From positions 328,523 to 392,522 of the forward strand of contig CAUJNA010003801.1 in NCBI GenBank assembly GCA_963377175.1: a stretch of 64,000 nt of DNA. Reading direction: 5' to 3'. Positions 31,835 through 40,062 of this stretch are shown piece by piece (position 1 is the first letter of the stretch; each line of letters opens with the position of its first letter). Under the pieces are notes generated by a model. The model saw only the letters and a program-made list of their open reading frames with translations, was not told the DNA's origin and ran no database searches. Origin of the DNA: Effrenium voratum. Taxonomy: Eukaryota > Sar > Dinophyceae > Suessiales > Symbiodiniaceae. A program made the position numbers and the translations under genes.

Positions 31835-32065
31835 ATGTTTAGACATAAGGAAAAACAAAACAAAATTCCATTAGAGAAGAAACTGACAAAAGAACCTACA
31901 AAATACGATAAACAATATAAAAATTTAGATTATGATACTTTAAAAGATATAGTTGATACAAAAAGTAATTATCTAATAAATACTATAAAAAATACAACTT
32001 CAAATAATTCTACTACAATGCTTCCACATAAGAAAAATATAAATAATAAAAAAAATAAACTCTAA
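31835..32065 (+). CDS. Small basic protein, unknown
   Basis: An intact 76-residue frame rich in K, N and T, ending N-N-K-K-N-K-L. High positive charge and low complexity at both ends could suit DNA condensation in the capsid, but there is no motif to support that. It lies directly upstream of the capsid gene; the stop at 32065 overlaps the TCTAA motif proposed for the capsid gene. Confidence 0.5.
   Translation: MFRHKEKQNKIPLEKKLTKEPTKYDKQYKNLDYDTLKDIVDTKSNYLINTIKNTTSNNSTTMLPHKKNINNKKNKL
32061..32065 (+). promoter_or_regulatory. Class II upstream motif (TCTAA) of the capsid gene
   Basis: TCTAA lies 23 bases before the capsid ATG. The same word, or TCTAT, lies 14-23 bases before the starts at 30468 (minus), 30570, 34567, 34926, 36770, 39083 and 39441. 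Confidence 0.45.
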
Positions 32066-32083
32066 GTTTATCATATATAAGTA

Positions 32084-33666
32084 ATGGATAATATAATTGC
32101 AGAAAGTGAAACTACAATGATTAACTCGTTAAATTTTGGACTTCCAGAAACAGCACAATATATCACAGACAGAAGACACGTTAAGTATTTTCCATCGGGT
32201 AGTAATGTCTATAATCCGAAAGCAGGTAATAAACAAATTAGATTTCATATAACAGGCGAAGATAATACATTTTTAGATCTATCAAGTGTTCGTTTATTTG
32301 CTAATCTTCAAAACACCGACGGAACACGAAGTCATTTTTTACGACCGTTAGGTAATTTATCAAGTTTCTTCGCTCGCTATAGATGCACAGTAGGCGGACA
32401 ACAAGTTCAAGATATTATTGAATACAATAGACATTGTGAATTGTATAACTCCTTCAAAAGTCAAGATGCCAGAGATATGGACGATTTAGAAGGTGGCGCT
32501 AATCCTCGTTGGTATGATGACTGGCGACATACATATGCTACTGGACTGGCAGAAATGTTAGATGTTAATAAACGAACCAATCCCGCTGCCGACCCCGCAG
32601 CGGTTACATTTCCAACTACACGAGATCATAACAACTGGGGAGACTTAACAGCACGATATACTCGCCATTCAGTTGCAGGAATTCCCGGCGCTAATGGTTA
32701 TATGCGATTAGGACATAAACCAGTATGCGGACTGTTAGAAAGCAATTATTATTTACCTCTTCGTTATGCTCCCCTTGAACTGGAATTTACAATTGTATCA
32801 GACGAACATGCACCAGTTATTGCACCATTTACCGTTACTGATGCCAATACTCAAAATGATGCCAACGGTTATTATTTCACAACTGGACATACCAGCACCT
32901 TGTGGGAATTAAATAATGTAATCATACGAGCTGAGGTAATACAATTGGACAACACGGTCAACAATAATATAGTAAAACATTTGTTAGAGGGTCAAAGTTT
33001 GAAATTAGTATTTCCAATGTATCACACTATGACACAATCATTCAACGCGGCAGGAACTGAAATTAATATGAATATTGTTAAATCTGCTTCTAAATTAAAT
33101 GGTTGTTTCATTACATTGTATCGCACACCAAGAACCGGAGTTGATGCTGACAATGCCAACTACTACAGACATGACAACTACATTTACAAACGATGGAACT
33201 ATTTTTACAATCCTATGATTAACTCCCGTATCTTTGACGGTCTTGACCCAGATGGCGCTGATCGTGAGCGTTTCCAAGGTAAAGGTTTTCAAGATAAGGA
33301 TTTAGATTTGACTTGGCAATTACAAATTAATAATAAAATATCCAGAGTTTGAATGTCAATCGATGGCAGAAACCGCATATTATTTAAAACGAGCATTACA
33401 CTATTTGAACCCTGACCAAGATGCCTTTAGTATTTCCTACAAGCGGTTTAGAGAAGATAAATTTGTTATTGGTGTATCCTTTGAGAAAATGCCAGATACC
33501 AATTTCACAGGTTCTAATACCAAAATGGGGGGCTTACTCGTTTTTAATTTTCCAAGGGGCAAACAAGTCATTCACAACCGATGAAGATGTGCGAGAATTC
33601 TTTGCGCACATGATCTCAGAAAGTGTGCTTGAGCTTCGCGAATCCGGGAGTCTGCTCTATGATTAG
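32084..33666 (+). CDS. Major capsid protein (double jelly-roll type), two frame breaks
   Basis: The first frame (422 residues, to 33352) holds N-P-K-A-G-N-K-Q-I-R-F-H-I, V-R-L-F-A-N-L, F-F-A-R-Y-R-C-T-V-G-G-Q-Q-V and L-P-L-R-Y-A-P-L-E-L-E-F, the order seen in capsid proteins of Polinton-like viruses and virophages. A slip near 33337 (A-run) leads to 33363-33555 (F-R-E-D-K-F-V-I-G-V and N-T-K-M-G-G-L) and another near 33552 to the end (E-L-R-E-S-G-S-L-L-Y-D, 33666). Total is about 527 residues, usual for the family. It would form the trimeric capsomers. Both breaks sit in or next to base runs, so decay and sequencing error are both possible. Confidence 0.8.
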
Positions 33667-33716
33667 TGAGATACGATAAACAGGTTTAAAGACATATTTA
33701 CTTATAGAAATATCCA

Positions 33717-34547
33717 ATGGATATAAGTAAGTATGACAATGGAAAAATATATAAGATAATAAACAATCAAAATAGTGATGTCTATGTGGGTTCAACCACA
33801 ACGGAATTAGAACAAAGAATAATAAAACATAAATGCGATGCCAAACAACGACCAAACTTAACAAAGTTTTACACTTATATGAATGAAATTGGGATAAATA
33901 ATTTTGATATTGAACTCTTAGAAGAATACCCATGTGAAACAAAAGAAGAACTGCTTATAAGAGAAGGGGAGCTGATAAAGAAATACGGAAATCTAAACCA
34001 AAGAATTGAAGGTAGAACAGAAGAAGAAAAAAAGGAATACGATAGACAATGGAAACAAAACAACAGAGACCGAATTAATCAACAAAGAAACGAAAGGAGA
34101 AAGGAAAATCCTGAAAAAACAAAGGAAGAATATAAAAAACACGGAGCATTATACAGAGAAAGACACTGCGATAGATTAAACGAAAAGGCATCTATCAAAG
34201 TTGATTGTGATTGTGGAGGAAAATATACATTGAGCCATAAAGCAGAGCATATGAATAGCAAAAATCATTTAACATATTTAGGAACACACAACGAAGAAGA
34301 CTACAAACAAAGCAAACGATGCGAACAACTTAAACATAAATATGAACAACAGAAAGATAAATTAGATGAAGAAAAACAAAAAGAATATAAGAAAATATGG
34401 TATGAGAATAGAAAGGAAGAATTAAGTAATCAAGCAAAAGAACGAATTACCTGTGAATGTGGTATGGACATATGCAGGGGTGCATTGAAACGACACGAGA
34501 AATCACAAAAGCATCAGGCATATTTACAACAACAAGAAGAAAATTAA
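33717..34547 (+). CDS. GIY-YIG endonuclease with two CxCG zinc fingers
   Basis: An intact 276-residue frame. Residues 9-25 (G-K-I-Y-K-I-I-N-N-Q-N-S-D-V-Y-V-G) are a variant GIY-YIG motif, followed by the expected Arg (E-Q-R-I-I-K-H-K) and N-F-D-I-E-L-L-E. A long charged coiled-coil linker (95-160) leads to two fingers: C-D-C-G-G-K-Y-T-L...H...H (165-190) and C-E-C-G-M-D-I-C...H...H (245-270). GIY-YIG nucleases cut DNA and often serve as homing enzymes; the fingers probably target DNA. It lies 50 bases after the capsid gene and could be a selfish insertion. Confidence 0.75.
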   Translation: MDISKYDNGKIYKIINNQNSDVYVGSTTTELEQRIIKHKCDAKQRPNLTKFYTYMNEIGINNFDIELLEEYPCETKEELLIREGELIKKYGNLNQRIEGRTEEEKKEYDRQWKQNNRDRINQQRNERRKENPEKTKEEYKKHGALYRERHCDRLNEKASIKVDCDCGGKYTLSHKAEHMNSKNHLTYLGTHNEEDYKQSKRCEQLKHKYEQQKDKLDEEKQKEYKKIWYENRKEELSNQAKERITCECGMDICRGALKRHEKSQKHQAYLQQQEEN

Positions 34548-34566
34548 AATCTATGATAAATATATA

Positions 34567-34879
34567 ATGTATAAATTTCATAAACGAAATAATTTAAAAA
34601 ATAAAGGTAAGATATTTTTACAATCCTCACAAATTAAATATAGTCCATTTGATCTAAAAGATACAGAATATCTAAAACACCTACACGAACAAATGAAGTT
34701 AAGAAACTCACAAATCGGTAGCATTAAGGAAAAAGATTGACGAAGGAAATAAGAGAGCAAACTATGTAAATGAGCTGGATAGAATGATGGGCGAATTATA
34801 TCGTCCTAACTTACCACACGCAACAAAAGAACATTTAAATAAATGGTATGAAGATACAAAAAAGTTAATATTTACTTAA
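34567..34879 (+). CDS. Small basic protein, frame broken
   Basis: Starts with M-Y-K-F-H-K-R-N-N-L-K-N-K-G-K and after a slip near 34710 continues as K-K-I-D-E-G-N-K-R-A-N-Y-V-N-E-L-D-R-M-M-G-E-L-Y-R, ending L-I-F-T at 34879. About 104 residues in total, basic and probably helical. A TCTAT motif lies 17 bases upstream. Nothing recognised. It falls among virion genes, so a structural role is possible. Confidence 0.45.
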
Positions 34880-34925
34880 GATTTATTATAATAATATTAA
34901 TAATCTAACAATCATTATAATAAAT

Positions 34926-35940
34926 ATGGCAACTACAGAAAGTTTAGAATTAATAAATCCATATGCAAAATTTGGATTGAAACGACGACCTACTCACGAA
35001 GAAATCGCTAATTTAATAGGCGAAAATGATTTAATAACGGGAAAACTACCTAACCGAGATGCTACCTTTTTTAAAGCAAGTCCTCAAGGTAGTTTTTTTG
35101 ATGGAAGCGACCATTTAGAATTATTGAAAGACCAACAAATGAGAATATTAGACAGGCAAATGAGAGAGATAATGTTGAAACAAGAAGCACGCAGAAACGG
35201 GCATACTTATGCAGTTCAAAATGAATGCAGAAACACCATTAACCAGAAACACAGAAGCCATAGCAGATGAATATGATTTTTCAACACCACAACAAACAGC
35301 AAGGCAACACGAAGGGATGGTAGATACACAATTACAAGATATAGCAACTGCAACAAAACGGAAAGCGGAAGAAGTAGGCAGAGCGATGGCATCAAATTTA
35401 AGAGAGATGGGCGGAACATTATTTCATAGAATGGTGGCAAACAGACAATCAGCACCAACAGAACCACGACAAGCGCCAGCAGGTAGAGCAGTAGCAGACG
35501 ACCAGCAAACAATGCGCGTAGAAGATGTTGAACAATCACCTCAAGCAGTAGATGACAATTTTGACGCGACACCAGTTCAACAAGCAACGGGAGCATCAAG
35601 TTCAACAGCCCCCCAACCACCACCGTTGCCAATGACGCCAATATTTAAAACAACACTAGATAATAGTACTAGTCCTGTTTACTGGAAAGAAAACCCGAAT
35701 TTAACAGTAAATGATATTAAATTTCAATTTTATTTAAGAGGAATTCAAGTGCCAGAAGAAAGCGAAATACAAGAAGAATTGAAACACAAAGGCACAGGCA
35801 AGGCGAGAACATACAAACAATATTTAGTGGATATGATTTTAGACACTATTGATAATGGCGGGTGGATAGTAAATTTAGGCAAAGGTAGAATAGAAGAACT
35901 CAAGGCAAGTTTTAAGGGCAGAGGTACGAAAAAAATATAA
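34926..35940 (+). CDS. Putative virion protein with Pro-rich middle, frame broken
   Basis: The frame 34926-35270 begins M-A-T-T-E-S-L-E-L-I-N-P-Y and runs through L-L-K-D-Q-Q-M-R-I-L-D-R-Q-M. It slips near 35215-35225 into 35209-35940, which has a coiled-coil-like section (T-A-T-K-R-K-A-E-E-V), a P/Q/A-rich linker and a folded end (Y-W-K-E-N-P-N-L-T-V-N-D-I...W-I-V-N-L-G-K-G). Total about 338 residues. A TCTAA motif lies 22 bases upstream. Its position between capsid genes and its modular form suggest a minor capsid or scaffold protein (inference only). Confidence 0.5.
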
Positions 35941-35952
35941 ATAATAATAATA

Positions 35953-36747
35953 GTGATAATATTAACAAAAAACATACTGAAAAGAAAGAAGCAGAAATTC
36001 AATGATAAATATGATGACGACAGTTTTATAATACATAACCTAATGAAACCAAACACACCAACAACAATACAGCCACCGAAATTGATGAAAAAGGGCACGC
36101 CGAGAGAGTTTATTGACATTGCAACCAACACAGATACGATTGCTACAGCAACCAGAGAGACGCAAGAAAAGTTATACAATGATGCAAATCAACCATTAAA
36201 TGTGACATTTGAAGCGTTTAAGGTAAAGGAAAACCAGGACAATATGTTTCAAATAATGCTTAAAAACTTTTGGCGCAACACATACAAAAGAAATGAGCCA
36301 ACAAGAACACAGGCAACACAAACATTGAAAAACCAACGCGACGCAATGGTGTCAGCCTTTACTAAAATGCTCGACAACAACAAACCGCCAGAACCACCGC
36401 CAAAGAAACCACCAGACGAGGAGGACAGCGACGAAGAAGAAAAAAGATTCAAACTGACAAAAATGATAGAAATAATGCTACACAACGGCGCTACAGTAGC
36501 AGATGTAATATTAAACTTATCACATAGCGCAATTGCAACAACAATAAATATCGCAGATTTAGTTAATCAGATAACAGCAGGAAATGCACAAAGTAGCAGT
36601 AGCAATTCATCAAATGAAGCTATTAGTGTTCATAGTTCTCCACCTATTACTGTTCATAGTTCTTCATCTGAAAGTCCAACAGAAATACCAGCACCAACTG
36701 AAGACGAAGAAGAAGAAGAAGACAACATTTCAATTTTGAAAAATTAA
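35953..36747 (+). CDS. Acidic-tailed protein, unknown
   Basis: The open frame of 264 residues lacks an ATG at its edge; the first ATG is at 36043 (M-K-P-N-T-P-T-T-I-Q). A Pro/Asp/Glu stretch (P-P-K-K-P-P-D-E-E-D-S-D-E-E-E) sits in the middle, a hydrophobic helical region follows (D-V-I-L-N-L-S-H-S-A-I-A-T-T-I-N-I-A), then a Ser-rich, acidic tail. The short distance to the preceding stop suggests it could also be a frameshifted continuation of that gene. Function unknown; the acidic tail and Pro linkers recall assembly factors. Confidence 0.45.
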   Translation: MIILTKNILKRKKQKFNDKYDDDSFIIHNLMKPNTPTTIQPPKLMKKGTPREFIDIATNTDTIATATRETQEKLYNDANQPLNVTFEAFKVKENQDNMFQIMLKNFWRNTYKRNEPTRTQATQTLKNQRDAMVSAFTKMLDNNKPPEPPPKKPPDEEDSDEEEKRFKLTKMIEIMLHNGATVADVILNLSHSAIATTINIADLVNQITAGNAQSSSSNSSNEAISVHSSPPITVHSSSSESPTEIPAPTEDEEEEEDNISILKN

Positions 36748-36769
36748 AATCTAAATAATATTATATATA

Positions 36770-36997
36770 ATGGGTTCAAGTAAATCAAAACCAGTAGAAA
36801 TTGATGATGAAGAGGCTATTAAAGTAATAAAAGATATAGATGTAAATACGATAAGTGAAATGTCAAGAATTGATATTCTACAAATAAATTCATTGAAAGC
36901 AATACTAAATAAATTAGGAAAAGTTAATGAATGTAAAAAAGATAAAATATATTATAAATTACCTGCATTAAATTTATGTAGCTATTCTTTATTTTGA
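36770..36997 (+). CDS. Small protein with N-myristoylation signal
   Basis: An intact 75-residue frame beginning M-G-S-S-K-S-K-P. Gly2 with Ser6 and Lys7 is a textbook N-myristoylation site, so the protein is probably lipid-anchored to a membrane. The body is acidic then basic (D-D-E-E-A-I-K-V-I-K-D-I) and may form two helices. A TCTAA motif is 20 bases upstream. A myristoylated membrane adaptor of the virion or of entry is a reasonable guess; nothing else is known. Confidence 0.6.
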   Translation: MGSSKSKPVEIDDEEAIKVIKDIDVNTISEMSRIDILQINSLKAILNKLGKVNECKKDKIYYKLPALNLCSYSLF

Positions 36998-37084
36998 ATT
37001 AATAACATTAAGCCTATGGCTTAATGCTATTAATTATTATCATAATCTGTCATTTCACTTTCGGGTAATTTTGTTGAAGCATTG

Positions 37085-37282
37085 CTACACATATCGTCTA
37101 TTAAATCGTCGCGAAGCTCGCGAGGCGTCTTCGTCAACAAAATTACTTTGAAATCGTAATAATTCCTCGTCTGTTGGTCGTCTTTTCAATGCCTTATAAA
37201 GTTTATGTATCCAAGAATTAGTATGAAAATTATAATTACCTCTACGATAGAATCCACCACATCTACATAGTTTCATTGACAT
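37085..37282 (-). CDS. Small CxCG-finger protein
   Basis: A 65-residue frame opening M-S-M-K-L-C-R-C-G-G-F-Y-R-R-G-N-Y-N-F-H with a second His in S-W-I-H-K. This is one member of the virus's C-x-C-G...H...H family. The C-terminus D-A-S-R-A-S-R-R-F-N-R-R is encoded by a GC-rich palindrome (37107-37134) inside the frame. It is minus-strand among plus-strand genes and lies beside the packaging ATPase. Function unknown. Confidence 0.55.
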   Translation of the reverse strand: MSMKLCRCGGFYRRGNYNFHTNSWIHKLYKALKRRPTDEELLRFQSNFVDEDASRASRRFNRRYV

Positions 37283-37312
37283 ATTATTATATTATATTAA
37301 ATTAGAATATCT

Positions 37313-38239
37313 TTATTCATCATTCGTAATTTGAAACGCCTGTTCAAAATTGATATGAAACATGTTGTTAATGTCTTTTGAATTCATATTCACGTAGAAA
37401 AAAGAATATGGAGCAGAATTCACTGCTTGATGATACATATCTAATAATTGCTGTTTATCAACAATGGCGCTATTTTCTTCAATAAAACTCATTAGCTCAC
37501 TGGCATTTTTCAACCTAAAGATATATGATGAACTGGCATTCAAACGAATGATAGGCGCTAAAACATTGTATTTTTGTGTTGAACAAATCACACTTACTGC
37601 ATCGTGCCTGCCTCTTGTAAATAATCCATGTAATAATTTACTATATCTAACAAATTTAGGGTCGTCTGCGTGGTCATCTATCACAATTAATATTGAATGC
37701 AGTTTCTTTATCTTTTTAGATTTCATATAATTAATTATTTTCTTCTGTCTTTCAATTACATTTTCTAAATCACTTGGATTATAATTATCAAAATAAATTT
37801 GTTCTTTTTCATCATCTACGTGCAATTCGTCCCTGATATATTTTTTAACTTCTGTAAATGTAGGGTCGTTATGGACGCTGGGGGAAAATATAAATATTCT
37901 TGCGAATGAATTTCTATAAACATTCAATATTAAATTTTGAATAAGGACAGTCTTCCCGCCCGTTGAACTCGCGACTAGAATACTTCTAAATGGTAGTTTT
38001 GGCACGTGCTCATATTTAGATTGTTTGAATTCATATTCAGTTATGTTTATTGGTTTTATTATTGGACATCTGACATAGTTGATATTAAAGAAATATAGAA
38101 AACTATATTTAAAAATTAGCTTGTAATTATTATTAAATGGACGCGAGGAACGAGCCTCGCGTGCTAACGCGACCATCATTTTTATGATACGCTGGTGGCG
38201 AATATCATAAAAATGGAACAGGCTTTTCCATTGCTTCAA
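37313..38239 (-). CDS. Packaging ATPase (FtsK/HerA-type P-loop)
   Basis: Pumps viral DNA into the capsid. Visible are P-F-R-S-I-L-V-A-S-S-T-G-G-K-T (Walker A), R-I-F-I-F-S-P-S, L-I-V-I-D-D-H-A-D-D (Walker B), G-R-H-D-A-V-S-V-I-C-S-T-Q-K (sensor-like Gln) and L-N-A-S-S-S-Y-I-F-R, typical of the A32/HerA group in Polinton-like viruses. The 308-residue frame starts at 38239, but the first 55 residues run through a GC palindrome and look unlike a protein start. The real start is probably the ATG at 38076, one base out of frame, giving about 254 residues as usual for the family. Confidence 0.85.
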   Translation of the reverse strand: MKQWKSLFHFYDIRHQRIIKMMVALAREARSSRPFNNNYKLIFKYSFLYFFNINYVRCPIIKPINITEYEFKQSKYEHVPKLPFRSILVASSTGGKTVLIQNLILNVYRNSFARIFIFSPSVHNDPTFTEVKKYIRDELHVDDEKEQIYFDNYNPSDLENVIERQKKIINYMKSKKIKKLHSILIVIDDHADDPKFVRYSKLLHGLFTRGRHDAVSVICSTQKYNVLAPIIRLNASSSYIFRLKNASELMSFIEENSAIVDKQQLLDMYHQAVNSAPYSFFYVNMNSKDINNMFHINFEQAFQITNDE

Positions 38240-38373
38240 TCAATAAGCATTGAAGCTAATTAGTTTGTATCTCGCTCGCGTGTGCAATGAAAGCCCCAAG
38301 TGCTGTGCCCCACCAATATTCTATTATGCATGAAAATAATAAGATTAAATAACTATTTTATCTTATTATTTAT
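38110..38373. other. Intergenic region with GC-rich palindromes and an AT hairpin
   Basis: Bases 38140-38170 hold GACGCGAGGAACGAGCCTCG followed by CGTGCTAACGCGAC, a nested palindrome in AT-rich DNA. Bases 38268-38284 hold a related CTCGCTCGCGTGTG. An 11-base stem AATAATAAGAT...ATCTTATTATT spans 38334-38370, just before the gene at 38374. No gene is seen here apart from the doubtful N-terminal extension of the ATPase. Confidence 0.6.
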
Positions 38374-38535
38374 ATGACTATTATCCATTGCAGTTGTGGT
38401 AAAACTTATGATGACAAATATTTATTTAAACATCTAAATTCAAAACATCATCAGAAATTTGTGGAATATAGATGGAATAAAGACGATACAATGAAAAAAC
38501 TTTACAAGAAAAGAAAGACAGAAATGAAAAAATAA
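38374..38535 (+). CDS. 53-residue CxCG-finger protein
   Basis: A short frame, M-T-I-I-H-C-S-C-G-K-T-Y-D-D-K-Y-L-F-K-H and then N-S-K-H-H, with a very basic tail. It is the smallest member of the C-x-C-G...H...H family here and is little more than one finger. Both this gene and the next have TTATCTTATTATTTA just before the ATG, which suggests a shared control signal. A DNA- or RNA-binding role is inferred. Confidence 0.5.
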   Translation: MTIIHCSCGKTYDDKYLFKHLNSKHHQKFVEYRWNKDDTMKKLYKKRKTEMKK

Positions 38536-38553
38536 TTTATCTTATTATTTAAT

Positions 38554-38775
38554 ATGAAAAGGAGTTATACAGATTATATTGATATAATAAATGAAGTAGA
38601 AAATATAGAACGGGTTGTCATAACTGATAATAGATGTAAAAAAATATGTTATTTTATTTTAGAATTAATTAAGTTTTTGATACAATGGGAAAAAAGAAAA
38701 AGAGTAAAAGCAAAGAAAGACCAATACCAGATATTGAAGCACGGAAAGAAACAGCAGAAAGTGTTAAATCACTAG
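38554..38775 (+). CDS. Small protein overlapping the next frame, uncertain
   Basis: A 73-residue frame with a hydrophobic helix-like stretch (I-C-Y-F-I-L-E-L-I-K-F-L-I, residues 30-42) that could span a membrane. The last 30 residues overlap the next gene in another frame and look like its shadow. The upstream sequence TTATCTTATTATTTAATATG matches that of the preceding gene, which supports a real start. An indel could also join the two frames into one gene. Confidence 0.4.
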   Translation: MKRSYTDYIDIINEVENIERVVITDNRCKKICYFILELIKFLIQWEKRKRVKAKKDQYQILKHGKKQQKVLNH

Positions 38776-39002
38776 GCGAAAGTAAGACTATAAAATGTGA
38801 TAAATGTAATCACATAATGAATTTTAAAAATGAATTGACAGTAGATAAGAAAGGTGGAGTTAAAGTTAGTTGTGTCCCATGTGTGTTTTCTTATAAAAAA
38901 CCAGATAAAGATTTTAATATTCAGAAAAGAACAGATGGTGATATGGTTATTGAAACTAACGAACATTTGATTAATGTTAGTTTTAACAGGGACATAAGTT
39001 AG
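38685..39002 (+). CDS. Zinc-ribbon protein
   Basis: A 105-residue frame starting M-G-K-K-K-K-S-K-S-K-E-R-P with C-D-K-C-N-H (about 43-48) and C-V-P-C (about 68-71), a C-x2-C...C-x2-C zinc ribbon. Many large DNA viruses carry such ribbons in transcription factors, but nothing further supports that here. The basic N-terminus could bind nucleic acid. It overlaps the previous frame by 91 bases. Confidence 0.55.
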   Translation: MGKKKKSKSKERPIPDIEARKETAESVKSLGESKTIKCDKCNHIMNFKNELTVDKKGGVKVSCVPCVFSYKKPDKDFNIQKRTDGDMVIETNEHLINVSFNRDIS

Positions 39003-39082
39003 TATTTAAAGAGTAGATTTAACATAATTGCACTTTATAAATAGATAATTAAATAAATAATTATCTAAATAAGTATATAGGA

Positions 39083-39415
39083 ATGTCTGAAAATGAGAAT
39101 TATACTATTAATGATTTAATGAAGAAGATAACATTAATTGGTAAAAAAATCAAAAACTTAAATGATATGATTAAATCCATTGATGACAAAATGAAACCAG
39201 TTGAACGCGAACAACAAAGCAACGAAGAGAAGGAGAAAATCGAAAAGATATTTCAAGCAAAATCTATAGGAAGACCATCGGGCGACTACCCTACAAAGCA
39301 AAAGAAATACTGCGATATGTTGAATACAGGAAAAATCAAACAACCAAAGGAACAAACATTAGAGTTTTATAAAATTACAAAGCATGATGATGGAGTATAT
39401 GTATTATTTGAATAA
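39083..39415 (+). CDS. Small coiled-coil protein, unknown
   Basis: An intact 110-residue frame: helical, charged first half (I-N-D-L-M-K-K-I-T-L-I-G-K-K-I-K-N-L) and a folded end (F-Y-K-I-T-K-H-D-D-G-V-Y-V-L-F-E). G-R-P-S-G-D-Y-P-T-K-Q-K-K-Y-C-D-M sits in the middle. A TCTAA motif is 19 bases upstream. It precedes the methyltransferase by 25 bases. No known family recognised. Confidence 0.6.
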   Translation: MSENENYTINDLMKKITLIGKKIKNLNDMIKSIDDKMKPVEREQQSNEEKEKIEKIFQAKSIGRPSGDYPTKQKKYCDMLNTGKIKQPKEQTLEFYKITKHDDGVYVLFE

Positions 39416-39440
39416 TTAATATCTAAGTAATTCTAATAAT

Positions 39441-40062
39441 ATGAATTTATTAGAATTATTTAGCGGAACAAAAAGCGTCGGAACCATAGCAAAGTCGCTT
39501 GGATTTAATGTAATATCATTAGACTTGAAAAATGCTGATATCAACACTGATATTTTGGAGTGGGATTACAAACAGTTTGACAGAAACCATTTTGATTTTA
39601 TTTGGAGTAGTCCCCCATGCACTGAATACAGCGTAGCAAAAACTAGGGGAATTAGGAATATCGAATATGCAAATACTATTGTCTTAAAAACTATCGAGAT
39701 TATCAAATATTTTAATCCTAAATATTTTGTAATCGAAAATCCACAAACTGGATTATTAAAAAAATCAGGAGTTTATGGATGAGTTTGAATTTAAGGATGT
39801 TGATTACTGTAAATATGGATTTAATTATAGAAAGAGGACTAGGCTATGGAATAACATTACAACTTGGAAACCTAGAGAATTATGTAAAAAGGATTGTGGT
39901 AACATCAGGAATAATAAACATATTGAAACTGCGCAACGTTTGCCAAGTGGAAACAAGGAACAATGGGGAGACAATCCAACAATACATAAGCAGGAAGATT
40001 TATATAAAATACCTAGCGAATTAATTTGTGAAATCTTAGTGAGTTTGACATTTCCTGAGTGA
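39441..40062 (+). CDS. C5 cytosine DNA methyltransferase, frame broken
   Basis: Transfers a methyl group from SAM to cytosine C5. Motif I L-E-L-F-S-G-T-K-S-V-G (residues 3-13), motif IV S-S-P-P-C-T-E-Y-S with the catalytic Cys (about 57-63), motif VI V-I-E-N-P-Q-T-G (about 98-105). The frame stops at 39782 and continues in 39775-40062 with C-K-Y-G-F-N-Y-R-K-R-T-R-L-W-N, a motif VIII-like R-x-R. At about 205 residues it is short, and the usual large target-recognition domain is missing or reduced. It may mark viral DNA or silence it; no paired endonuclease is visible. Confidence 0.75.

Noticed and set aside
33616..33942. Hydrophobic minus-strand frame over the capsid end and nuclease start
   Set aside because: Opposite-strand shadow of two supported plus-strand genes.
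36249..36485. Hydrophobic, Ser/Gly-rich minus-strand frame
   Set aside because: Shadow of the acidic plus-strand gene at 35953-36747.
36770..36997. A captured Src-like kinase gene
   Set aside because: Only the first eight residues match; no SH3, SH2 or kinase motif follows.
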